A DNA stretch of 5,285 bases from Bacteroidales bacterium UBA2716 (GTDB lineage: Bacteria > Bacteroidota > Bacteroidia > Bacteroidales > UBA932). The stretch lies in contig DEKS01000023.1 of the NCBI GenBank assembly GCA_002354005.1, positions 1 through 5,285 on the forward strand, written 5' to 3'. A program made the translations under genes and the position numbers. Under the pieces are notes generated by a model. It saw only the letters and a program-made list of their open reading frames with translations, was not told where the DNA came from and did not search any database. Below, one piece after another: positions 1-5,143 of the stretch (positions are counted from its first letter, which is position 1; the number at the start of each line of letters is the position of its first letter).

Positions 1-674
1 TCGCCGATGGGGGTGATGCGCTCTACCACATTGGCCCGGGCGCGGGTTTTGTGGCAGATGACCACCGGCGTGCGCAGGTTCTTGGCATATGCATGGACGC
101 GCTTGGCGCCGCCCATGTCCGGAGCGGCCAGCGTGAGAGTGTCCTTGAATTGCTTCTGGAGCTTTTTGAGGGTGTCCAGGAAGTCAAAGCTGGCGTACAG
201 GTGGTTTACCGGGAAGTCAAAGAAGCCCTGGATTTGGTCTGCGTGAAGGTCGCAGGTCATGAGGGCATCCGTGCCGGCCACCTTGAGCATGTTGGCCACC
301 AGTTTGGCGCCAATGGACACGCGCGGTTTGTCCTTGCGGTCCTGGCGGGCCCAGCCATAATACGGGATAACGGCAATGACTTTGTTGGCCGACGCACGCT
401 TGGCGGCATCGATGGACAGGAGCAGTTCCATCAGGTTGTCCGCGGACGGGAACGTGGACTGGATGATGAAACAGGTGGCGCCACGGACGCTTTCCTGGAA
501 GGAGGGCTGGAATTCACCGTCACTGAAATGCGTGACTTCCAGCGGCCCCAGGACCACTTCAGGCTCCTCCGGGCTTTTCATGCGGTTCATTGCAGCTACT
601 ACCTTCTCCGCAAAATAGCGGGAGGCATCACAAGTAAACAGCGCCATCCGGTGCTTATGGACATCGTTGATCAT
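1..674 (-). CDS. prs: Ribose-phosphate pyrophosphokinase (PRPP synthase), 3' part missing
   Basis: Cytoplasmic enzyme that makes 5-phosphoribosyl-1-pyrophosphate from ribose 5-phosphate and ATP, the precursor of purines, pyrimidines, NAD, histidine and tryptophan. I translated the minus strand directly: 224 complete codons are present and the gene runs off the left edge. Recognisable family blocks are FSDGEF (about residues 50-55), VRGATCFIIQST (63-74), DNLMELLLSIDAAKRASA (79-96), PYYGWARQDRKDKPRVSIGA (104-123, the ATP-binding flexible region) and TCDLHADQIQGFF (140-152, with His144 in the catalytic/metal site), then RARANV near the cut. Family members are about 310-320 residues, so roughly 90 C-terminal residues, including the PRPP-binding loop, lie outside the window. 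The start ATG overlaps the ysxC stop codon (ATGA) and has no clear Shine-Dalgarno sequence, which suggests translational coupling. Met10 (position 647) is an alternative start. Identification is very secure. Confidence 0.96.
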   Translation of the reverse strand, partial: MINDVHKHRMALFTCDASRYFAEKVVAAMNRMKSPEEPEVVLGPLEVTHFSDGEFQPSFQESVRGATCFIIQSTFPSADNLMELLLSIDAAKRASANKVIAVIPYYGWARQDRKDKPRVSIGAKLVANMLKVAGTDALMTCDLHADQIQGFFDFPVNHLYASFDFLDTLKKLQKQFKDTLTLAAPDMGGAKRVHAYAKNLRTPVVICHKTRARANVVERITPIG

Positions 675-1267
675 AATGTTTGAAGTATAGATCCTATATA
701 GTTAAGAATTTCTTCCTTTCCTTGTCCTTTTACGGACGATGACACAAAACAAGGCGGCAGTTCCTCCCAGTCTTCCAGGAGGCGGCCTTTGTTCTGGTTC
801 AGCTGTACCTGAAGGGCCTCTGTGCCCATTTTATCGGCCTTGGTAAAGATGATACCAAAGGGAATGCCCTTTTCTCCCAGCTCGCTGATGAAGCGGAGGT
901 CCACTTCCTGCATGGGATGGCGGGAGTCGATGAGCACCATGAGCATCACCAGCTCCTGGGAGTTGTTGATGTAGTCCCAGATAATGTGCCTGAGCTTAGC
1001 GCGCTCCTTGTCCGGCAGCTTGGCGTAGCCGTAACCGGGAAGGTCTACCAGGTACCAGCTGTCGTTGATAAGAAAATGATTTACCAGCTGGGTTTTGCCG
1101 GGCGTCTGGGAGGTTTTGGCCAGCTTGGAGTTGGCCGTGAGCATGTTGATAAGGGAACTCTTGCCCACATTGGAGCGGCCGATAAAAGCGAATTCGGGCG
1201 CTTTGCGCGCAGGTTTTTGGGCAACCCGCGTGCTGCTTCCGGCAAATTCCGCCTTGGTAATTTTCAT
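671..1267 (-). CDS. ysxC: Ribosome biogenesis GTP-binding protein YsxC/EngB (YihA)
   Basis: Small TRAFAC-class GTPase that assists assembly of the large ribosomal subunit and is essential in many bacteria. The 198 residues match the usual length of about 200. All G motifs are visible: G1 GRSNVGKS (30-37), the G2 region with Thr55 in TPGKTQ, G3 DLPG (75-78) followed by the family signature YGYAK (79-83), G4 TKAD (142-145) and a G5-like SSSVKGQG (176-183). The start at 1267 is supported by an AGGAG Shine-Dalgarno sequence six bases upstream and by a Bacteroidota -7 element at 1289-1296. It is the first gene of a minus-strand operon and its TGA stop overlaps the ATG of prs. It shares its promoter region with the divergent tadA. 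Nothing appears damaged. Confidence 0.97.
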   Translation of the reverse strand: MKITKAEFAGSSTRVAQKPARKAPEFAFIGRSNVGKSSLINMLTANSKLAKTSQTPGKTQLVNHFLINDSWYLVDLPGYGYAKLPDKERAKLRHIIWDYINNSQELVMLMVLIDSRHPMQEVDLRFISELGEKGIPFGIIFTKADKMGTEALQVQLNQNKGRLLEDWEELPPCFVSSSVKGQGKEEILNYIGSILQTL

Positions 1268-1273
1268 GACCTT

Positions 1274-1278
1274 CTCCT
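1274..1278 (-). promoter_or_regulatory. Shine-Dalgarno sequence of ysxC
   Basis: On the minus strand AGGAG is followed by six bases and then the ysxC ATG. It is worth noting because the other starts in this window have no comparable ribosome binding site, as is common in Bacteroidota. Confidence 0.7.
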
Positions 1279-1288
1279 ATTTACTCCA

Positions 1289-1296
1289 CAAAGATA
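1289..1296 (-). promoter_or_regulatory. Bacteroidota -7 promoter element for ysxC-prs
   Basis: The minus strand reads TATCTTTG, a perfect match to the TAnnTTTG consensus. Transcription would begin a few bases downstream and leave a short leader that carries the Shine-Dalgarno sequence. I see no clear TTTG -33 box at the usual spacing. It lies 12 bp from, and back to back with, the tadA promoter. Confidence 0.7.
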
Positions 1297-1308
1297 CAAA
1301 TAAATTCC

Positions 1309-1316
1309 TATCTTTG
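1309..1316 (+). promoter_or_regulatory. Bacteroidota -7 promoter element for tadA
   Basis: The plus strand reads TATCTTTG, identical to the divergent ysxC element and to the element before tRNA-Gln. Only CCAC separates it from the tadA ATG at 1321, so the predicted transcription start falls at or next to the start codon. No -33 TTTG is obvious. Confidence 0.7.
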
Positions 1317-1320
1317 CCAC

Positions 1321-1758
1321 ATGGAGCAAGACGAAAAATTGATGCGGGAGGCCCTTTTGGAGGCCAAAGCCGCTCTCGCAGAGGGAGAAATCCCCATTGG
1401 GGCCGTTGTGGTGTGGAAAGGCCGGATTATCGGCCGGGGACACAACCAGACGGAAAGGCTGCACGATACCACTGCGCATGCGGAGATGATTGCCATTACT
1501 GCCGCCACGGAGGCCATGGGCGGTAAATATCTGAACGACTGCACCTTATATGTAACCGTGGAGCCGTGCCCCATGTGCGCAGGCGCCCTGGCCTGGGCCC
1601 AGATGGGCCGCATTGTGTACGGCGCCCCGGACCAGCGCCGCGGATATTCACTTTTCTCCCCTTCCCTGCTGCATCCCCGCACAGAGGCAGTGGGCGGCGT
1701 ACTGCAGGAAGAGTGCGCCACCCTTATGTTGGATTTTTTCCGCGAAAAACGGGGATAA
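1321..1758 (+). CDS. tadA: tRNA-specific adenosine deaminase TadA
   Basis: Zinc-dependent deaminase of the cytidine deaminase-like fold. It converts A34 to inosine in the anticodon of tRNA-Arg(ACG), allowing one tRNA to read three arginine codons. The 145-residue protein shows the N-terminal block GEIPIGAVVV (22-31), the active-site HAE (His53 zinc ligand, Glu55 proton shuttle) and PCPMC (82-86, zinc ligands Cys83 and Cys86) followed by AGALAWAQ. The C-terminal region GAPDQRRGYSLF fits TadA better than guanine or cytosine deaminases. Starting at 1321 gives the family-standard N-terminal helix (LMREALLEAKAAL). That ATG lies four bases after the -7 element, so the mRNA is probably leaderless. 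Met8 (1342) is a less likely start. The TAA stop directly abuts the stop of the convergent DJ-1 family gene. Confidence 0.94.
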   Translation: MEQDEKLMREALLEAKAALAEGEIPIGAVVVWKGRIIGRGHNQTERLHDTTAHAEMIAITAATEAMGGKYLNDCTLYVTVEPCPMCAGALAWAQMGRIVYGAPDQRRGYSLFSPSLLHPRTEAVGGVLQEECATLMLDFFREKRG

Positions 1759-2328
1759 TCAGAGCATCAGGCCCGCTTTCACCTTTTCTGCGGCCTCGTC
1801 TCCTTTCAGGTAACGGAGAATGGCCAGGCCAAAGTTCACGGCATGTCCGGCCCCGCGTCCGGTAATGAGGTTGCCGTCCGTGACGGTGCTTTCTTTCTTG
1901 TACACAGCACCTTTGCCGATGAGCGCTTCTTCAAAGCCATCGAAACAGGTGAATGCCTTCCCCTCCAGACCGGGGAGTTGGGAAACCACCAGTCCGGGGG
2001 CGGCGCAAATGGCGGCCACGGCGCCTCCACGGGCCCAGTGATCCTGCAGGATTTCCATCAGTTCCGTGTGCCCGGCCAGGTTCTTGCTGCCCGGCATCCC
2101 GCCCGGGAAAATCATGACGTCCTTGCTGTCCGTGCCGGGTTCCATCACTTCCAGATCGGCCCAGTTGGTATCTACCGAAACCGGCAGCCCGTGGGAACTT
2201 TCCACCATGTAATCGTCCGTAATGGAAACGGTCCTTGCCTCTACGCCGCCGCGCAGCAGCACATCCCGCGTACCCAGGGCTTCCATATCCTCGAAGCCAT
2301 TGGCCAGAAAAATATTGACACCTTTCAT
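1759..2328 (-). CDS. DJ-1/PfpI family protein (DJ-1/ThiJ/YajL-like)
   Basis: Member of the DJ-1 superfamily (class I glutamine amidotransferase-like fold). Close relatives are bacterial YajL and human DJ-1, linked to oxidative-stress protection and proposed deglycase or chaperone activity; the exact activity here is not known. The 189-residue protein has the conserved glutamate in NGFEDMEA (Glu13), the strand DVMIFPGGMPGSKNLA (70-85), the nucleophile elbow AAICAAPGLV with Cys108, and a C-terminal TGRGAGHAVNFGLAIL block typical of the DJ-1 subfamily. I chose the ATG at 2328. A TTG codon three codons upstream (2337) is in frame but lies inside the presumed leader. An overlapping ATG at 2333 opens only a two-codon frame ending across the start codon. 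No Shine-Dalgarno sequence is seen. It is convergent with tadA with no intergenic bases, and divergent from tRNA-Gln. Confidence 0.93.
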   Translation of the reverse strand: MKGVNIFLANGFEDMEALGTRDVLLRGGVEARTVSITDDYMVESSHGLPVSVDTNWADLEVMEPGTDSKDVMIFPGGMPGSKNLAGHTELMEILQDHWARGGAVAAICAAPGLVVSQLPGLEGKAFTCFDGFEEALIGKGAVYKKESTVTDGNLITGRGAGHAVNFGLAILRYLKGDEAAEKVKAGLML

Positions 2329-2344
2329 TGCATACAAATTTTGA

Positions 2345-2352
2345 CAAAGTTA
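2345..2352 (-). promoter_or_regulatory. Bacteroidota -7 promoter element for the DJ-1 family gene
   Basis: The minus strand reads TAACTTTG, matching TAnnTTTG, with the ATG 16 bases downstream. This gives a leader of only about ten bases. The -33 box is unclear. Confidence 0.6.
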
Positions 2353-2375
2353 ACACTTTTTCCAAAGATTTGTTT

Positions 2376-2383
2376 TATCTTTG
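2376..2383 (+). promoter_or_regulatory. Bacteroidota -7 promoter element for tRNA-Gln
   Basis: The plus strand reads TATCTTTG, ending 11 bases before the mature 5' end of the tRNA. The 23-bp gap to the opposing DJ-1 element makes this another divergent promoter pair. Confidence 0.7.
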
Positions 2384-2394
2384 CAGTCCCGAAT

Positions 2395-2465
2395 TGAACT
2401 GTGGTGTAATGGTAGCACTAGGGATTTTGGTTCCCTCAGTCAGCGTTCGAATCGCTGCAGTTCAA
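2395..2465 (+). tRNA. tRNA-Gln (anticodon UUG)
   Basis: A full cloverleaf can be folded by eye. The acceptor stem is TGAACTG (2395-2401) with CAGTTCA (2458-2464), including the U1-A72 pair typical of glutamine tRNAs. The D stem is GTG (2404-2406) with CAC (2416-2418). The anticodon stem is AGGGA (2420-2424) with TCCCT (2432-2436) around loop TTTTGGT, placing anticodon TTG at 2427-2429. The variable loop is CAGT. The T stem is CAGCG with CGCTG around loop TTCGAAT. The discriminator base is A2465 and the 3' CCA is not encoded. It stands alone as a single-gene transcript with its own promoter and terminator. Confidence 0.97.
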
Positions 2466-2475
2466 CGGATTTCCC

Positions 2476-2504
2476 GCCAGGCTCTTCTCCGCCTGGCTTT
2501 TTTT
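2476..2504 (+). terminator. Intrinsic terminator of tRNA-Gln
   Basis: A perfect 7-bp GC-rich stem, GCCAGGC (2476-2482) with GCCTGGC (2491-2497), encloses an 8-base loop and is followed at once by seven T residues. It starts 10 bases after the mature tRNA end. The following stretch to 2537 is pyrimidine-rich and holds no gene. Confidence 0.93.
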
Positions 2505-2537
2505 GTCCCTTTCCTCCACACCCGTCCTCCCCTCCCC

Positions 2538-2595
2538 GTTAAAGCACACCCACCCCCGTCAGAATGGCCTCAGTGGCCTCCTACTGTGCTTTAAC
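2538..2595 (-). other. Closing stem-loop of element copy A
   Basis: A perfect 11-bp inverted repeat, GTTAAAGCACA (2538-2548) with TGTGCTTTAAC (2585-2595), encloses a 36-base loop. The arms are identical in copy B and the loop length is also 36, although 14 of the 36 loop positions differ. The loop contains a small GGCC/GGCC stem and, on the minus strand, AGGAGG. Confidence 0.8.
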
Positions 2596-2647
2596 CACCC
2601 ATATCGACACAGAATGGATGGTCAACAACTCTCTGAGTATCAGCCAC

Positions 2648-2692
2648 ATACAGAAAATCCTCGGCTCCATTTGCGCCGAGGATTTTCCATAT
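2648..2692 (-). other. Hairpin P2 of copy A
   Basis: The core is a perfect 13-bp stem (2653-2665 with 2675-2687) around a 9-base loop. On the minus strand it extends to 18 bp because 2652/2688 and 2651/2689 become U-G and G-U pairs; on the plus strand these are mismatches. The minus-strand loop is GCAAATGGA, the reverse complement of the other three loops of this type when all are read in RNA orientation. Confidence 0.85.
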
Positions 2693-2781
2693 TACCCTGA
2701 TTATCAAACACTTATTAACCAGCCTAAGCCACTATGGGCCCAACGCTGGTCGGCAAACAACTGATACCCAATATCTTACCA

Positions 2782-2814
2782 ATAATCTTCGGCGCAAATG
2801 GAGCCGAGGATTAT
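2782..2814 (-). other. Hairpin P1 of copy A
   Basis: A 12-bp stem (2782-2793 with 2803-2814) around a 9-base loop, sharing the CCTCGGC/GCCGAGG core with P2. The pair 2788/2808 is T-G on the plus strand and C-A on the minus strand. This is the one position that argues against the minus-strand assignment. Confidence 0.85.
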
Positions 2815-2856
2815 ACGTAAATAACTGTGTAATAGCGTGTTATGAACCAGCGAGAT

Positions 2857-3537
2857 TTAGCTGCGGCGACTATTCCCAATCGAAATGTAGTAAAGCAACG
2901 TGGCCAGAGAGCCAAGTGCGGCAATCACATACGTGTAGGCTGCCCACTTGAGGGCATCCACGGCCATGGGTTTGGTTTCATACCCAACAATGCCGGCGCT
3001 TTCCAGCCAGGACACAGCCCGGGCACTGGCGTTAATCTCCACGGGAAGGGTGATAAAGCTGAATAGCGTGGTAAGGGCGAACAGGGCGATACCAATCCAC
3101 AGCAGTGAGGGGAAGGTGTTAATGAAAATTACGCCTGCCAACAAAACCCAGGACACAATGTTGCTGGAGAAGGAGACCACGGGCACCAAGGCACTGCGCA
3201 TCCTGAGCCAGGCATAACCCGTAGCATGTTGTACCACGTGTCCGCATTCGTGCGCGGCTACGGCGGCCGCCGCCACCGACTTGCCATAGTACACATTCTC
3301 GCTCAGGTTCACGGTTTTGGTGGTGGGGTCATAGTGGTCCGTAAGTTTACCGGCTATCGACACAATCTTGACGTCCCGAATTCCATGAGCCTGCAGCATA
3401 CGGCTGGCAACCTCTGCGCCGGTAAGCCCCAGCGGGACCTGGGAATATTTTTCGAAGCGGCTGCTAAGCCTGTTTTGGATGATGAGACTGAGCACCATCA
3501 CCACAATCATGATAATCCAAATACCGGTACTTGACAT
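2857..3537 (-). CDS. yugP: Membrane zinc metallopeptidase, YugP family
   Basis: Predicted integral-membrane neutral zinc metallopeptidase of the YugP type (Zn_peptidase_2). The physiological substrate of the family is not established. The 226 residues show a N-terminal membrane segment (about 5-21), the zinc-binding HECGH (96-100: His96, Glu97, His100) followed by VVQHATGY, one or two hydrophobic segments at about 118-164, the conserved LPVEINASARA block (164-174) whose Glu167 probably supplies the third zinc ligand, and a C-terminal hydrophobic segment (about 199-220). I chose the ATG at 3537 because the protein then opens directly with the membrane helix. A longer reading from a TTG at 3591 would put 18 unconvincing residues within the promoter region. 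It is divergent from alr. The stop codon lies at the edge of structured element copy A. Confidence 0.92.
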   Translation of the reverse strand: MSSTGIWIIMIVVMVLSLIIQNRLSSRFEKYSQVPLGLTGAEVASRMLQAHGIRDVKIVSIAGKLTDHYDPTTKTVNLSENVYYGKSVAAAAVAAHECGHVVQHATGYAWLRMRSALVPVVSFSSNIVSWVLLAGVIFINTFPSLLWIGIALFALTTLFSFITLPVEINASARAVSWLESAGIVGYETKPMAVDALKWAAYTYVIAALGSLATLLYYISIGNSRRS

Positions 3538-3588
3538 AACACGTTCTTTTAACGGAGCGTAATGCTCACAAAAACTGCGCCCCTTCTG

Positions 3589-3596
3589 CAAAAATA
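3589..3596 (-). promoter_or_regulatory. Probable -7 promoter element for yugP
   Basis: The minus strand reads TATTTTTG, matching TAnnTTTG. It predicts a leader of about 45 bases before the ATG at 3537. TTTG motifs occur upstream, but not at the preferred spacing of about 20 bases. Confidence 0.55.
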
Positions 3597-3629
3597 CAAT
3601 TTTTATGACAAAATGTCGGCCAAAAGTAG

Positions 3630-3637
3630 TATTTTTG
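3630..3637 (+). promoter_or_regulatory. Probable -7 promoter element for alr
   Basis: The plus strand reads TATTTTTG, the same octamer as the yugP element on the opposite strand 33 bp away. It predicts a leader of about 15 bases. Between the two elements lies an 11-base dyad, GACAAAATGTC (3607-3617), which could bind a regulator, though the arms are only four bases. Confidence 0.55.
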
Positions 3638-3658
3638 TACGATATTTAGACGATAGGC

Positions 3659-4765
3659 ATGCGCGAACTGCAAGACGATTTCTCCCGTTTGGAACTGAAC
3701 CTCAAGGCGGCAACGGAAAATTACCGTTACTTCCGCTCGTTGCTGGACCCCAAAACCAAGCTTTTGGTTCTGGTAAAAGCCAATGCATACGGTCACGGCG
3801 GTGTGGAGTTTGCATCCATGATGCAACGCGCCGGTGCAGACTATCTGGCCGTTGCCTATCCGGTGGAGGGCCTGGAACTGCGTCGCAACGGTATCTCGCT
3901 GCCCATCCTGGTGCTCACGGCGGGAACGGATTTTTATCCGGAGATTATTGACACGCGCATGGAGCCCTCCATTCCCAACCTGTACTCCCTTAAAAAACTG
4001 GTTGCCATTCTTCGGGAAAGGGGCATTAAGGACTATCCCATTCACATCAAGCTGGACACCGGCATGCACCGCCTGGGCTTTATGACGGACGAACTGCCGG
4101 AGCTGGTGGAGTTCCTGAAGCAGACGCCGGAGGTAAAAGTCAAGGCCGTTTTCTCCCACCTTTGTGTGGCAGAGGACCCTTCTGAGGACCCTTTCACCCT
4201 CGGTCAAATACACCTTTTCCGCGACAATGTAAATTATATTGCCGACGGAATCGGCTACATGCCCATGCGCCATATCCTGAATTCTGCCGGCATCGAACGT
4301 TTTCCGCAGTTTCAATTTGACATGGTACGCCTGGGAATCGGCATTTACGGCATCAGTGCCCTGCCGGAGAAAAAACTTGCGCCTGTCGCTTCGTTTAAAT
4401 GTAAGGTGCTGCAAGTGAAAACATTAGGCCCGCAAGATACCATTGGTTATGGTCGATGGGGCCACGCCAAGGAAGGCACCGTCATTGCCACCATCCCGGT
4501 GGGCTATGCCGACGGTCTGGACCGTCACCTGGGCCGCGGTAACGCGTCCTTCAGCGTGAACGGGCACCGGGCGCCCACTATCGGCAATATCTGTATGGAC
4601 ATGTGCATGCTTGACGTAACCGGCATCCCCTGCGCCGTGGGTGACACCGTGACCATTTTTGGCGAGGACCCCACCGCCAGCGAACTGGCCGGCATCCTGG
4701 GCACCATCCCATACGAGATTCTGGTTTCCGTACCCCGCCGCATCCACCGGCTGGTAATCCGCTAG
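3659..4765 (+). CDS. alr: Alanine racemase
   Basis: PLP-dependent cytoplasmic enzyme that interconverts L- and D-alanine and supplies D-Ala for peptidoglycan. The 368 residues match the family length. The N-terminal TIM barrel carries the PLP lysine Lys40 in VLVKANAYGHG (37-47), and Arg138 in KLDTGMHRLGF matches the PLP-phenol-contacting arginine. The C-terminal beta domain carries the second catalytic base, Tyr264 in IGYGRWGH, and Cys312-Met313-Asp314 in TIGNICMDM, equivalent to the substrate-side residues of the well-studied Geobacillus enzyme. Many Bacteroidota carry Alr fused behind MurF. Here the protein is stand-alone: the start follows its own promoter and no MurF sequence lies upstream. 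No Shine-Dalgarno sequence is seen. It is divergent from yugP and is followed by a 40-bp tandem repeat and structured element copy B. Confidence 0.97.
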   Translation: MRELQDDFSRLELNLKAATENYRYFRSLLDPKTKLLVLVKANAYGHGGVEFASMMQRAGADYLAVAYPVEGLELRRNGISLPILVLTAGTDFYPEIIDTRMEPSIPNLYSLKKLVAILRERGIKDYPIHIKLDTGMHRLGFMTDELPELVEFLKQTPEVKVKAVFSHLCVAEDPSEDPFTLGQIHLFRDNVNYIADGIGYMPMRHILNSAGIERFPQFQFDMVRLGIGIYGISALPEKKLAPVASFKCKVLQVKTLGPQDTIGYGRWGHAKEGTVIATIPVGYADGLDRHLGRGNASFSVNGHRAPTIGNICMDMCMLDVTGIPCAVGDTVTIFGEDPTASELAGILGTIPYEILVSVPRRIHRLVIR

Positions 4766-4770
4766 TTTTC

Positions 4771-4864
4771 CACCGGCAACAGCATCAGCAGCTTATTTTC
4801 CGCCTTTTTTCACTGGCAACAGCATCAGCAGCTTATTTTCCGCCTTTTTTCACTGGCGACAGCC
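4771..4864 (+). repeat. Tandem duplication of a 40-bp unit after alr
   Basis: Unit 1 (4771-4810) and unit 2 (4811-4850) differ at a single base (C4774 against T4814). A third partial unit (4851-4864) matches the first 14 bases of unit 2 except for one base. Each full unit ends in CCGCC followed by six T residues. I see no stable hairpin before the T runs, so this is not a classic intrinsic terminator. It starts five bases after the alr stop codon and is absent from the region after yugP. Confidence 0.95.
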
Positions 4865-4918
4865 GATACGGATAAAATCCTATTGGTTTATAATGTACTG
4901 CTACACAGTTATTTACGC

Positions 4919-4951
4919 ATAATCCTCGGCTCCATTTGCGCCGAGGATTAT
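4919..4951 (+). other. Hairpin P1 of copy B
   Basis: A perfect 12-bp stem, ATAATCCTCGGC (4919-4930) with GCCGAGGATTAT (4940-4951), around loop TCCATTTGC. The loop matches copy A P1 in RNA orientation. Confidence 0.9.
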
Positions 4952-5047
4952 TGGTAAGGTATTGGGGATCAGTTGTTTACCGACCAGTGTCGTTAGATAG
5001 GTTCATCGTGGTTTTGTCTGGTCAATAAGTATTTGATATTCAGGGAA

Positions 5048-5092
5048 ATATGGAAAATCCTCGGCTCCATTTGCGCCGAGGATTTTCCGTAT
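5048..5092 (+). other. Hairpin P2 of copy B
   Basis: An 18-bp stem (5048-5065 with 5075-5092) with one T-G pair (5051/5089), around loop TCCATTTGC. The A-rich 5' arm and T-rich 3' arm around a GC core also resemble a bidirectional terminator, though the T run is only four bases and lies inside the stem. Confidence 0.9.
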
Positions 5093-5143
5093 CTTGCTCA
5101 CTCTCAGATGGTTATTGACCACCTATTTTGTCCGATACAGATA

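Larger units (their letters stand above)
2538..2859 (-). repeat. Structured non-coding element, copy A (candidate 3' RNA of yugP)
   Basis: This region aligns over its whole length with the reverse complement of 4873-5201, with many substitutions and small indels (44 of 58 positions identical in the closing stem-loop). I assign it to the minus strand because most stem differences become G-U pairs there. Read in that direction it starts at the stop codon of the metallopeptidase gene and contains, in order, hairpin P1 (2782-2814), a small hairpin and switch-like pairings (2712-2753), hairpin P2 (2648-2692) and a closing stem-loop (2538-2595). No credible ORF is present and no internal TAnnTTTG element was found, so it would be transcribed as the 3' region of yugP. 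It could instead be an inactive repeat or a terminator-like sequence. I do not recognise the family. Confidence 0.75.

Noticed and set aside
51..683. Long plus-strand ORF opposite prs
   Set aside because: The minus strand encodes unmistakable PRPP synthase. The plus frame is an antisense shadow of a GC-rich gene.
2538..2595. Integron attC-like site
   Set aside because: The GTTAAAG/CTTTAAC arms have the wrong orientation and final base for the RYYYAAC...GTTRRRY pattern. There is no integrase, and the flanking genes are housekeeping genes.
2564..2764. 66-residue ORF inside copy A, plus strand
   Set aside because: It runs through both arms of hairpin P2, resembles no protein I know and is not preserved as a frame in copy B.
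3535..3591. TTG start at 3591 extending yugP by 18 residues
   Set aside because: The added residues overlap the promoter element, and the ATG at 3537 leads directly into the membrane helix.
3566..4414. 282-residue minus-strand ORF opposite alr
   Set aside because: It is antisense to a clear alanine racemase and has no recognisable domain.
3659..4765. MurF-Alr fusion typical of Bacteroidota
   Set aside because: No MurF sequence precedes the Alr domain, and a promoter and divergent gene lie directly upstream.
2653..5088. Four near-identical hairpins as a CRISPR array
   Set aside because: They are paired, widely and irregularly spaced, face different ways and have no spacer-like segments or cas genes nearby.
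4863..5143. Near-identical 12-mers (CCGATACGGATA and CCGATACAGATA) bordering copy B as a target-site duplication
   Set aside because: The second lies inside the aligned element, copy A has no matching pair, and there is one mismatch. It is probably coincidental.
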